Source: Rikenella microfusus (lineage in GTDB: Bacteria > Bacteroidota > Bacteroidia > Bacteroidales > SZUA-534). From it: DNA of 7,109 bases. Where the stretch lies: positions 1 through 7,109 of the forward strand of contig DYQV01000122.1 in NCBI GenBank assembly GCA_020719105.1, in the 5' to 3' direction. This document shows positions 1-6,991 of this stretch, piece after piece. Position numbers and translations under genes: made by a program. How positions within the stretch are numbered: position 1 is the first letter of the stretch; every line of letters begins with the position of its first letter. Under the pieces are notes generated by a model, which had not been told where the DNA came from, made no database searches, and was given only the letters and a program-made list of their open reading frames with translations.

Positions 1-3000
1 GTATATTTGAGGCTGACCATTGAAATATTCTCGGTTACGTTGGCATCGGTAACTGTAACTGAGCCGCTTTCGGGTTCAAAACCTGTGGCTGCTATGGCAT
101 AACTGTACGTTCCGGCCTCGTTATTTAAAATGGTGACCGTTCCGCTTGCATTTGTAATATAATCGGTTCCATCAAAAGTTACGGTGGCACCTTCTATAGC
201 ATGTAATCCATCGGTAATATTAAAGGTGACCGAATACACGGGAATAACAGTTACTACCAGGGTCACATTTTCAGTAACATCGGCATCTACTACATCGAGT
301 GTACCGCTATAGGCATCGAAACCTTGTGCCTGTACGGTATAGGAAATATCGTTGGCTATGGCCACCGTGTTAAAAAGGACGGTTCCATCGGTGCCGGTTT
401 CCATTGATGGATAACCTGTTATTGAAACAGTAGCCCCTTCGATGGGGTTTGCACCATCGGTAACTACAAAAGTAACGCTGTAAGCATTTCGGGTTAGGGT
501 TATATTTTGAGTGATATTCTGGTCCACTACCGAAAGGGTTCCCGATTCGGTAGCATAATTTGTGGCAGAAACCGTGTAAGGAATGTTGTTCTGGGTAAGC
601 ACGGCAGCAAAAACAGCATCACCGTCTTCGTTGGTTAACTGGTTGCTGTAACCTTCCAAAGTTACCGTTGCTCCCTCAAAAAGTCCATCGGCATTTGAAA
701 CAACAAAAGTAACGCGGTAGGTTTCGGGAGCCACACCGCAGTCGGTGCTAAAACTTGCACCTTCGTCAATGCTGGTCCAGTTTGCTGTGGCGTACGCCAC
801 ATCGCTTACGGTAATACATGTAAGCCCGGGGTTTTGGGTAGCTGCGAAATAAGCAATTGTGCTGTTGTTACCGTTGGCAACATTAAAATAGTGTAAACTA
901 TTGCTGTAAATATTCACACGGGTAAGATGCGTGTTTAGGCTCAAATCCAACGATGTTAATTGGTTCAGGTAGGCATCAAATTCGGTAAGTAAGCTGTTTG
1001 AACTCAGATTTACCGATGTTAGTACATTCGCAGAACAATTCAGTTTGGTGATATTCACAAAAGCTTCGATTCCGGTAAGGTCCTCAATTCCCAGGTTGGG
1101 GACATTGATTTTGGCGGTATGCGCTATGGCTTCGCTGCGGGAAATTGCACCATCGGAATTGGCATCGGCTACCGAAAGCAGGTAGGTTTTAAAGTTGGCA
1201 TCGGGTATTGAAATGATGTCGTCAACCGTAAGGGTCTCGGTTTTTTCTGCATTGGCGAATTCAATGGTGGCTGATCCTGTTTTTGAAAAATAGCCGTCGG
1301 CAGTTATGGTATAATCATAAGTGCCCGATGTTAAACCCCCGATACTTGCCACCCCAATTGAATTGGTGGTATAGTTTAATCCCAACAGGGTGACTGTAGC
1401 CCCCTCAATAGGCGTGGTTCCATCGGTTACGGTAATATTAAGTGTGTAGGTAAGAGTGGATGAATCCTGCAAGGTAACGTTCTTTATTACATTGGAGGCA
1501 GCAATTACCAACTGGTCGTTTTTAACCAGGTAGCCCATGGCAGTTACCGAATAGTTATAAGTTCCGGCTGCAATACTGTCCACTTGAAGTACGCCTGTTG
1601 CATCGGTAGTATCTGCCTCAAAACCGGCTAAATTAAGAACGGCATTGGCAACCGGATTGGAACCATCGGTAATGTTAAAAGTTGCCATGTACCAGGGGGT
1701 CAGGTTTGCTGTATAGGAGGTAGTAAAATTGGTAATGGTTTCGCCTCCTTCGTGGGTTGCTCCGGTACCATCGACCCAATGGTTAAAAATATTTTGGCTT
1801 ATGACGGGGGTGGGCAACACCACGCCAGGTAACAAGGGGTTGTTTTGAAAAGCCCCAATAGCCAGGCTGGTTAATTGGGTGCAAGCGGTTAAGTCGGCGG
1901 TGGCATTTAACTGGTTTGATTCAAATGCCCGCTCACCAATGGTTTTTAAGTTTATACAAGGCGAAAAATCAATAGTGGTTAAACGGCATCCTTGAAAGGC
2001 AACAAAGCCAATGGTCTCCAGGTTGCTGCAATTATTAAAATTAACCGATGCTATATCATTTCCTGCAAAAGCTAATTGGTCAATGGTTTGTAAAGCACTG
2101 CAAGCACTAAAATCAACAGCGGTAAGGTCATTATTCCAAAAGGCACCATTACCTATTTTTGTGAGTAAGCTTAAGTTGCCCAGGTTAAGGGTGGTTATTT
2201 TATTTCGTGAAAATGCGTTATTAGATATAGTTGTAAGCTGGGGGCACTGGCTTAAATCAATTTCCGTAATGCTGTTTAAATCGAATGCAGTCGCTTCAAT
2301 AGTTTTTAATAAAGGGAATGTGGTTAAATCAATCTCGGTAAGGCTGTTTTCACCAAATGCTCCATTACCAATATACTCAATAGTTGATGGCAGTGTTACC
2401 CCTGTTAACCCCTTTTGTTTAAAAACGTAAGTATTAATACCTTTAACGGTTCGCCCGTCTAAAGTTTCGGGGATAATGATGGTTTTAAATTCGAAACTAT
2501 AAGAACAGGAATTGATCCAACCGAGGGAGTTCATCACCACATCGTCGTCGGTTAATGTGTAGGGGATAACGGCATTGTACGAAAGGCTTAAATCGGTTAC
2601 CGGGCTGCTGATGTCCACCGGTTGGTTGTTCCCATTGCGCCATTCTATAAAAGCCGGATATGTGGCACTGATATCGGGGATGATGATTCCAGTAACAGCG
2701 TTATTGGAAAACGCGTTATCGCCAATAGAAGTCAAATAAGTATTGGCCGACAAATCAATATCGCCGCTTAGCTTGTTATCGTCAAAAGCCCATTTACCCA
2801 TCGATTTGAGTTGGGTGCAAACACTTAAATCAACCTGTTTTATCTTGTTAGAGTAAAAAGCGGATGCACCAATAGTTTCAAGGGTTGTTGGCAGATGGAG
2901 TTCCCTTAGGTTCCGGGATGCAAATACTCCATTAGAAGGATAACTATTAGCTTTTATTCCGGTAATGGTTTGCCCGTCTAAAGTATTCGGGATAGTGATA

Positions 3001-3866
3001 TATTTGTAGGGTATACCCTTAATGCTGCTTTCAATGATACCGTTAACCACTACTACATCGTCATCTTGTAAGGTGTAAGGAATATGTACAGCATAAGATA
3101 ATGTAAAACCGGTTATAGCTGTATAAGTAGTTCCAGCTTCATCTTCCCACGAGGGGGCACCGGCATAATCGGGTACCGGCAAACCTATACTGGTTAAGGA
3201 GGCATTGTTGTTTCCAAAAGCGTATCTATCGATAAAAAGCAATTTGGTGCAATGGCTTAAATCAACAGCGGTGAGGTTATTTAAAAGAAAAGCCCCTCCC
3301 CCTATTGTATTAAGTTTGGTTAATCCCAATAAATTCACCTGTGTGAGGTCATTTAATGCAAAAGCTTGTTGACCTAATGTTTCCAGGTTGGTACAGTAAC
3401 TTAAATCGAGGTTGGTAAGTGCGCCGTTATAAAACGCGTTTACACCTATTTTTTTAAGCGATGAGCAGTTGGTAAAATTTACACTTGCCAGGTTTAGATT
3501 GACACTAAAAGCCCCGTCATCTATGGTGGTTAAGGCTGTACAGCCACTAAAATCGAGGCTGGTTAAGTTGTTGCTTTGAAAAGTATTAATCCCAATATAG
3601 GTTAAAGTGGTTGGGAAAGTTACACTGGTAAGCCCTAAAGCATCAAATACATACATGTTTATTCCGGTAACTGTTTGCCCGTCGAGCACCTGGGGGATAA
3701 TGATATTCTTGACACTGAAGTCGTAGGAGCAACTGTTAATTACGCCTCCTGTTACCTCCACATCGCCGTCCTGCAGTGTATATTGGGCAAATGCGGGTGT
3801 AGTTAAAAACAAGATTAAAAATGCCAAAAGAACTTTGGCTGCTGAAAGTGTGCATCTGCTTTTCAT
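1..3866 (-). CDS. Giant secreted multidomain leucine-rich-repeat surface protein (3' end outside window)
   Basis: I translated this frame by hand: 1288 complete codons without a stop, from ATG at 3864-3866 to the window edge, so the C-terminus is missing. Residues 1-27 form a signal peptide (basic start, hydrophobic core, cleavage after AFA before Q28). Residues 29-722 are three modules of BspA-like LRRs with the core LDLSxC..L..IG..AF..N. Residues 726-886 are two carboxypeptidase-regulatory-like beta-sandwich repeats. Residues 887-1043 are an EF-hand loop followed by a shorter-period LRR. Residues 1050-1288 are three more beta-sandwich repeats. Proteins of this build in Bacteroidota are exported, usually to the cell surface, and often serve in adhesion or binding; the ligand here is unknown. 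No enzyme domain is visible. A type IX secretion C-terminal domain may lie beyond the edge but cannot be seen. No Shine-Dalgarno precedes the start, which was chosen because the signal peptide follows directly and a promoter lies just upstream. Confidence 0.93.
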   Translation of the reverse strand, partial: MKSRCTLSAAKVLLAFLILFLTTPAFAQYTLQDGDVEVTGGVINSCSYDFSVKNIIIPQVLDGQTVTGINMYVFDALGLTSVTFPTTLTYIGINTFQSNNLTSLDFSGCTALTTIDDGAFSVNLNLASVNFTNCSSLKKIGVNAFYNGALTNLDLSYCTNLETLGQQAFALNDLTQVNLLGLTKLNTIGGGAFLLNNLTAVDLSHCTKLLFIDRYAFGNNNASLTSIGLPVPDYAGAPSWEDEAGTTYTAITGFTLSYAVHIPYTLQDDDVVVVNGIIESSIKGIPYKYITIPNTLDGQTITGIKANSYPSNGVFASRNLRELHLPTTLETIGASAFYSNKIKQVDLSVCTQLKSMGKWAFDDNKLSGDIDLSANTYLTSIGDNAFSNNAVTGIIIPDISATYPAFIEWRNGNNQPVDISSPVTDLSLSYNAVIPYTLTDDDVVMNSLGWINSCSYSFEFKTIIIPETLDGRTVKGINTYVFKQKGLTGVTLPSTIEYIGNGAFGENSLTEIDLTTFPLLKTIEATAFDLNSITEIDLSQCPQLTTISNNAFSRNKITTLNLGNLSLLTKIGNGAFWNNDLTAVDFSACSALQTIDQLAFAGNDIASVNFNNCSNLETIGFVAFQGCRLTTIDFSPCINLKTIGERAFESNQLNATADLTACTQLTSLAIGAFQNNPLLPGVVLPTPVISQNIFNHWVDGTGATHEGGETITNFTTSYTANLTPWYMATFNITDGSNPVANAVLNLAGFEADTTDATGVLQVDSIAAGTYNYSVTAMGYLVKNDQLVIAASNVIKNVTLQDSSTLTYTLNITVTDGTTPIEGATVTLLGLNYTTNSIGVASIGGLTSGTYDYTITADGYFSKTGSATIEFANAEKTETLTVDDIISIPDANFKTYLLSVADANSDGAISRSEAIAHTAKINVPNLGIEDLTGIEAFVNITKLNCSANVLTSVNLSSNSLLTEFDAYLNQLTSLDLSLNTHLTRVNIYSNSLHYFNVANGNNSTIAYFAATQNPGLTCITVSDVAYATANWTSIDEGASFSTDCGVAPETYRVTFVVSNADGLFEGATVTLEGYSNQLTNEDGDAVFAAVLTQNNIPYTVSATNYATESGTLSVVDQNITQNITLTRNAYSVTFVVTDGANPIEGATVSITGYPSMETGTDGTVLFNTVAIANDISYTVQAQGFDAYSGTLDVVDADVTENVTLVVTVIPVYSVTFNITDGLHAIEGATVTFDGTDYITNASGTVTILNNEAGTYSYAIAATGFEPESGSVTVTDANVTENISMVSLKY
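3..719 (-). repeat. Three C-terminal beta-sandwich repeats, continuing past the window edge (residues 1050-1288)
   Basis: Units start at Y1050 (YRVTFVV), Y1129 (YSVTFVVTDG) and Y1211 (YSVTFNITDG), a period of about 80 residues. Each has EGATV, a YT/YS(V/Y)xAxxY or xGF strand, SGT/SGS and a closing VT(E/Q)N(V/I) strand. The third unit reaches VTENISMVSLKY at the very edge, so further repeats or a sorting domain may follow. They are more like each other than like the pair at residues 726-886, which suggests recent tandem duplication. Confidence 0.78.
738..1208 (-). other. EF-hand loop plus second-type LRR domain (residues 887-1043)
   Basis: The domain opens ISIPDANFKTYLLS and runs into an EF-hand loop at 901-912 with D1, N3, D5, G6, I8, S9 and E12, the textbook calcium-coordinating set. 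It continues with LRRs of about 20-21 residues: LTGIEAFVNITKLNCSAN, LTSVNLSSNSLLTEFDA, LTSLDLSLNTHLTRVNIYSN. These lack the AF..N signature of the N-terminal modules, so this is a different LRR class, similar to the xxNLTxLDxxxNxxL type seen in many Bacteroidota surface proteins after a short D.N.DG.I..SEA leader. It ends near C1043. Confidence 0.75.
1209..1691 (-). repeat. Two carboxypeptidase-regulatory-like beta-sandwich repeats (residues 726-806 and 807-886)
   Basis: Both repeats show the same pattern: a strand ending in (F/I)(N/T)(I/V)TDG, a stretch with A(V/T)(L/V) and a loop, a central GT(Y)xY(S/T)(V/I)TAxGY, and a closing strand with (V/L)TL or TLTV. In the second the motif is PIEGATVT. 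These folds are common spacers or stalk units in extracellular Bacteroidota proteins. Here they join the BspA-like LRR modules to the EF-hand/LRR domain. Confidence 0.75.
1701..2561 (-). repeat. LRR module C of the surface protein (residues 436-722)
   Basis: The header has YTLTDDDV, INSCSY and IPETLDGRTVKGI, closer to module A than to B. About eight LRR units follow, starting with the variant LTGVTLPSTIEYIG and continuing with LTEIDLTTF, ITEIDLSQC, ITTLNLGNL, LTAVDFSAC, IASVNFNNC, LTTIDFSPC and LNATADLTAC. The tail has VLPTPV, NHW and ITNFTTSYTANL, matching the tails of the other modules. This is the longest module. Confidence 0.85.
2562..3077 (-). repeat. LRR module B of the surface protein (residues 264-435)
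   Basis: The header repeats the module A pattern: YTLQDDDV, then ITIPNTLDGQTITGI, but INSCSY is replaced by IIESSIKGI. Only about three full LRR units follow: LRELHLPTTLETIG, IKQVDLSVC and LSGDIDLSAN, each with a following AF..N. The tail keeps the IIPD....IEW pattern and ends in LSLSYNAVI. It is the shortest of the three modules, so either units were lost here or gained in its neighbours. Confidence 0.85.
3078..3782 (-). repeat. LRR module A of the surface protein (residues 29-263)
   Basis: The module opens with a header containing YTLQDGDV, INSCSY and IPQVLDGQTVTGI. About six LRR units of 22-25 residues follow. The first unit is a variant with FPTTLTYIG in place of the LDLSxC strand. Later units read LTSLDFSGC, LASVNFTNC, LTNLDLSYC, LTQVNLLGL and LTAVDLSHC, each followed by L..(I/L)(G/D)..AF. 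The tail has LPVPDYAGAPSW and ends ITGFTLSYAVHI, after which the next header begins. Confidence 0.85.
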
Positions 3867-3889
3867 TTCGGTAAATATTAAAATTCAAT

Positions 3890-3897
3890 CAAAATTA
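3890..3897 (-). promoter_or_regulatory. Candidate Bacteroidota -7 promoter box of the surface-protein gene
   Basis: On the minus strand this reads TAATTTTG, a perfect match to the Bacteroidota -7 consensus TAnnTTTG. It lies 23 bp upstream of the start codon, which implies a short leader with transcription starting near 3883-3885. No TTG or TTTG is seen at the expected -33 position (about 3917-3921), where the sequence is AT-rich. A weak -33 fits a promoter that needs an activator. The box could occur by chance in such AT-rich DNA. Confidence 0.5.
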
Positions 3898-3925
3898 GAT
3901 ACCTGTTTATTTAAATATTGGTAAA

Positions 3926-3955
3926 ATGATTATTCAAACGCTTTTTATGATTATT
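3926..3955 (-). promoter_or_regulatory. 9-bp direct repeat with 12-bp spacer: possible regulator-binding site
   Basis: AATAATCAT (minus strand) occurs exactly at 3947-3955 and again at 3926-3934, separated by 12 bp, so the copies sit 21 bp apart, about two helical turns. LytTR regulators typically bind two 9-bp direct repeats spaced by 12-13 bp upstream of the -35 region. Here the pair lies roughly 40-70 bp upstream of the inferred transcription start. The repeat sequence does not match the classical LytTR consensus, so only the geometry supports the idea. An overlapping dyad ATTCAAA/TTTGAAT (3932-3938 and 3954-3960) could instead be the real site. Confidence 0.35.
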
Positions 3956-4098
3956 TGAATGGATAAGGCAAGGAGGGTTTTGGTTTGTACATCCCCAAAA
4001 AAAAGCAATGCAAACCTCAAGATAAGCCATTCTTTTTTATATGTTGGGAAGGTGAGAAAAGAACTATGGGCTGTAAACTTTTACCTACGGATGTTTGC

Positions 4099-4848
4099 TT
4101 ACCCTTTAAACTCTTTATAGGCTTGCAACAGGCTTTCCTTGCGGCGTGGGGTTAAGGGTACGGTGTCTTTGTTGGTAAGCATAATGCACCCACCGTTTTT
4201 TTTATCGTATTGTTTCAGATAGGCCAAATTAATCAGGTGCGATTGGTGTGCCCTGAAAAAACCATGGTTTTCTAAAAGCTCGGCATATTCTTTCAGGGGT
4301 TTGCTTACCATTACCCGTACATTATCGCTTAAAATAAAATGCGAATAGTTGGCATCGGCCTCAACACGCACAATCTGCGATGGAGTAACAAAATGCACAG
4401 TCTCCGATGTTCCTAAGGCTAACCGTAGAGGTTCTTTTTGGTTAATTTCTGAAATCAGGTTTGTTAGTTTAAGATTCCGGTATTTTTCTTTTTGGTTCAA
4501 CAGGGCTTTGTGTACCGCCATCATAAAGTCTTCAGCCGAAAGGGGCTTCAATAAATAATCTAAGGCATTGAACTTAATAGCAGTAAGCGCATGGTCCGAC
4601 GATGCGGTTACAAAAATTACCATGAAGTCAATGGGCATGAGTTCTTTAAGCAAATCAAAACCGGTTCCGTCGGGCATTTGTATATCGAGCAGGATTAAAT
4701 CGGGTTTTAATTCCCTGATTTTAGCTATACCGTCGGCAACATTTATAGCTGTTGCAACCAACTCCAGATTTGAGCAGTAGGTATTTACCAGATTAATGGT
4801 GCTTAACCGTGCATCGGCTTCATCGTCAATAATAAGGGTGCGCAGCAT
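4099..4848 (-). CDS. LytTR-family response regulator
   Basis: This 249-residue DNA-binding response regulator accepts a phosphoryl group from a sensor kinase and controls transcription. The receiver domain (about 3-120) has the acidic pair D8/D9, phosphoacceptor D55 in LILLDIQMPDG, T81 and K101 followed by P102, so it should be active. A LytTR domain spans about 140-246 with the typical RVEADANYSHF (E163) and FFRAHQSHLINL. The length is normal for the family. It begins 67 bp after the kinase stop codon on the same strand, so the two probably form one operon and a cognate pair. The gap holds TATCTTTA, one base off the TAnnTTTG box, so a weak internal promoter is possible. No Shine-Dalgarno is seen; the start is set by MLRTLIIDDE, where receiver domains normally begin. 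Targets are unknown; its own operon and the next gene are the obvious candidates. Confidence 0.96.
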   Translation of the reverse strand: MLRTLIIDDEADARLSTINLVNTYCSNLELVATAINVADGIAKIRELKPDLILLDIQMPDGTGFDLLKELMPIDFMVIFVTASSDHALTAIKFNALDYLLKPLSAEDFMMAVHKALLNQKEKYRNLKLTNLISEINQKEPLRLALGTSETVHFVTPSQIVRVEADANYSHFILSDNVRVMVSKPLKEYAELLENHGFFRAHQSHLINLAYLKQYDKKNGGCIMLTNKDTVPLTPRRKESLLQAYKEFKG

Positions 4849-4915
4849 TTCTTAATCTTTACGGCTTTAAAGATACAATTTTGCCGGAACTAAAAACTGG
4901 TTATTTTTTAAAAAA

Positions 4916-6943
4916 CTAAAGTGGGATGCTTATTTCAACCTTTGTGCCCTGGCTACCTTCGTGGTTGAGGTCGGTTACCTTTAAACGGATTTCCGTTTTC
5001 CGTTTTTTGTTCATGCGTTCGAGCCTTTCGCGGGTTATATCCATTGCAAACGAGGTATGGCTCTCCTTTTTTAGGGTGCTGTTTATTCCTACGCCATTAT
5101 CGGTAACCTGTATCACTAAAATATCATGGGGCAAAAGATAAAAATGGATGTGTATTTTTCCATTTTCGGGAACCTGTTTTAGTCCATGGATAATGGCATT
5201 TTCAACAAAAGGTTGGATAAGCATTGGCGGAATATCAAAATCCTCCGGATCGATGTCGTCGGAAAATTCGATAAAAAAATTGAATTTATTTTGAAACCTC
5301 AATTTTTCCAATTCCAGGTAATCGGTAAGTGCTTCAATCTCTTTTGCCAGACTAATGGTTTCATATTTTGAGCTTTCCAAAATATTCCGCATCAGTTTGG
5401 CAAAGCGGGTTAAAAAGTTCCCTGCTTCCAAAGGTTTATTTCCTGTAATAAAATAATTGATAGAATTTAAGGAGTTGAAAATAAAGTGCGGGTTCATTTG
5501 TGCCCGCAACAGCTTTTGGTTAAGAACCGATTCGCGCTCGCGGCTCCTGATTTTATTTTGCCGGGCAATAATAAAACCGCCCGCTGCCGCAAATAACAGG
5601 AATACAGCCAATATCACTATATTCGTCAACTTACGGTTTGCTTCCAGTTTTTCAATCTGTTGTTCCTGCAATAATTGCACAATCTGTTGTTCCTTTTTTT
5701 CGGTTTCATATAAAATATTCAATTCGTGGATGCTCTTTTCGGCAGCTAACGTAAACAGCGAGTCTTTAACGGCATAATGCTTCTCTAAAAATTCCATGGC
5801 TTTTTGCCCATTATGTTCTGCTTTATAAATTTTAGATAGAATGAGGTAACTATCGGCTATTTTCCGGGTTATTCCATTCTCACGGGCTTTTTGTAACGTG
5901 CTTAATGCTATAGTCCGGGCATATCCGTATTGATGGTCTTGCAAATAGGCTTCGGCAAGTTTGGTTTTACAGTTAATCAGGTCTTTGGTGTTATCGGTTT
6001 TTTCATAAAGGGCAATACATTCCGATAATTCATCCATTGCCCTTTTTGTCTGTCCCTGCACAAGGTAAACGCCTGCAATACTTTGAATGACGAAGGCTTT
6101 GTTTAATAAATTATGCTGGAGCATACTAATTTCCTTCGCTTTGTTGTAATGCATTAAGGCTTCGCCAAACTGAAATGTATGTGAGGCAACATTTCCCAGG
6201 TTGATATAACAATTGGTCAGATTGGTGCTGTCGTTTAATAAACCATACAATTGGGTAGCTTTATCCAGATAATTTTTGCTCAGTTCAAACTCGTTATTAT
6301 CAAAAAAGGTAGTCCCGATATTTGCATAACACATGGCAATATTGGTGCTATCGTTTTTTTCTTCGGCCAGGTGCAAGGCCTTAAAATAATAATCGGCCGC
6401 TTGGCTGTAATTTCCCAAATGCTGGTTTACAGTTCCCAGGTTATTTAAAAGTAAACTTTGCCCGAAATAATGGGTCAATCCCTCAAAAAGGGTCAATCCA
6501 TGCTGATAATATTTGACAGCTATCTGAAACTGGGCTATATGGTGATAGGAGTTCCCTGCGTTGGTATAACTTTTGGCAAGGTTTTCATTTTCGTTCAATT
6601 CGCGCTGGATGGGAATGGCCAAATTGTAATAGTTGATTGCCTGTTCAAATTCATTGAGATGGTAATAATATAGTTGTGCGGTTTCATAATAAAACCGGGC
6701 TAAATATGAATCCAGGCTGTTGTTTATAGCCCATTTACAGGCTTGTTCTGCAATCACTTTGGCTTTTTGTGCATCCCTCGAACTATACTCTTTAATAAAC
6801 TGTAAATACCTCTGATAGTTTATTTCATCGGGGGCTTTTTCGTTATGTATAATTAACGGTAAGGAATCATCCTGTGCAAATGTTGATAAGGGTATTTGCA
6901 AAAGTGTAAAATAGAAAATGATTATTCTCAGAAAATTTGACAT
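4916..6943 (-). CDS. TPR-repeat sensor histidine kinase, LytS/YehU type
   Basis: This is a 675-residue membrane sensor kinase. Residues 1-23 form a signal peptide (cleavage after TFA before Q24). Residues about 47-396 hold around eight tetratricopeptide repeats; clear ones start near 85, 123, 164, 203, 243, 283, 323 and 363 with Y.N.G...... and (E/Q)A..YY..A patterns. Residues 401-440 look like a coiled coil (EKKEQQIVQLLQEQQIEKLE). One membrane helix lies at about 440-460. The His_kinase domain has phosphoacceptor H486 in QMNPHFIFNSLNSI, and the ATPase part has N582 in QPFVENAIIHGLK and the G-box DNGVGI at 615-620. With a cleaved signal peptide the TPRs face the periplasm and the kinase the cytoplasm. 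This layout is common in Bacteroidota and usually sits beside a LytTR regulator, as here. The ligand of the TPRs is unknown. All catalytic residues I can name are present. Confidence 0.96.
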   Translation of the reverse strand: MSNFLRIIIFYFTLLQIPLSTFAQDDSLPLIIHNEKAPDEINYQRYLQFIKEYSSRDAQKAKVIAEQACKWAINNSLDSYLARFYYETAQLYYYHLNEFEQAINYYNLAIPIQRELNENENLAKSYTNAGNSYHHIAQFQIAVKYYQHGLTLFEGLTHYFGQSLLLNNLGTVNQHLGNYSQAADYYFKALHLAEEKNDSTNIAMCYANIGTTFFDNNEFELSKNYLDKATQLYGLLNDSTNLTNCYINLGNVASHTFQFGEALMHYNKAKEISMLQHNLLNKAFVIQSIAGVYLVQGQTKRAMDELSECIALYEKTDNTKDLINCKTKLAEAYLQDHQYGYARTIALSTLQKARENGITRKIADSYLILSKIYKAEHNGQKAMEFLEKHYAVKDSLFTLAAEKSIHELNILYETEKKEQQIVQLLQEQQIEKLEANRKLTNIVILAVFLLFAAAGGFIIARQNKIRSRERESVLNQKLLRAQMNPHFIFNSLNSINYFITGNKPLEAGNFLTRFAKLMRNILESSKYETISLAKEIEALTDYLELEKLRFQNKFNFFIEFSDDIDPEDFDIPPMLIQPFVENAIIHGLKQVPENGKIHIHFYLLPHDILVIQVTDNGVGINSTLKKESHTSFAMDITRERLERMNKKRKTEIRLKVTDLNHEGSQGTKVEISIPL

Positions 6944-6991
6944 CGGGTTTGTTCGGCTTTTTTTTGATAGAACATTAATTTTTTAAATACC

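Larger units (their letters stand above)
3867..4098. other. Non-coding region between response regulator and surface-protein gene
   Basis: These 232 bp contain no credible reading frame on either strand. The half next to the surface-protein gene is AT-rich and holds the -7 box and the direct repeat. The half next to the regulator gene has a run of eight T on the minus strand near 3994-4001, but no convincing hairpin in front of it, so I call no terminator. A promoter in this gap means the surface-protein gene can be transcribed on its own. Confidence 0.6.

Noticed and set aside
2011..2430. A 139-codon open frame on the plus strand
   Set aside because: It lies entirely opposite the LRR module C coding sequence, whose repeats are clear and uninterrupted. 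Its residues mirror the repeat rhythm of the real gene and show no domain of their own.
1..3866. CRISPR or DNA-level tandem repeat array in the periodic region
   Set aside because: The periodicity is at protein level (LRR and beta-sandwich units). The DNA copies are diverged, in frame and without uniform spacers.
3960..4010. T-run near 3994-4001 (minus strand) as a terminator after the response regulator gene
   Set aside because: No stable GC-rich stem directly precedes it. The GGTTTG/CAAACC pairing around it has a 22-base loop that contains the T-run itself.
4849..4915. Separate promoter between kinase and regulator
   Set aside because: TATCTTTA is one base off the -7 consensus and there is no -33 match. 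The 67-bp gap is compatible with co-transcription, so I mention it only in the regulator entry.
4349..6673. Several plus-strand open frames of 61-106 codons opposite the kinase and regulator genes
   Set aside because: All are antisense shadows of strongly supported genes, with no recognisable motif.
6918..6926. Another copy of ATGATTATT, the 9-bp repeat found upstream of the surface-protein gene
   Set aside because: It is inside the kinase signal-peptide codons for a run of isoleucines and has no second copy 21 bp away, so chance is the simplest explanation.
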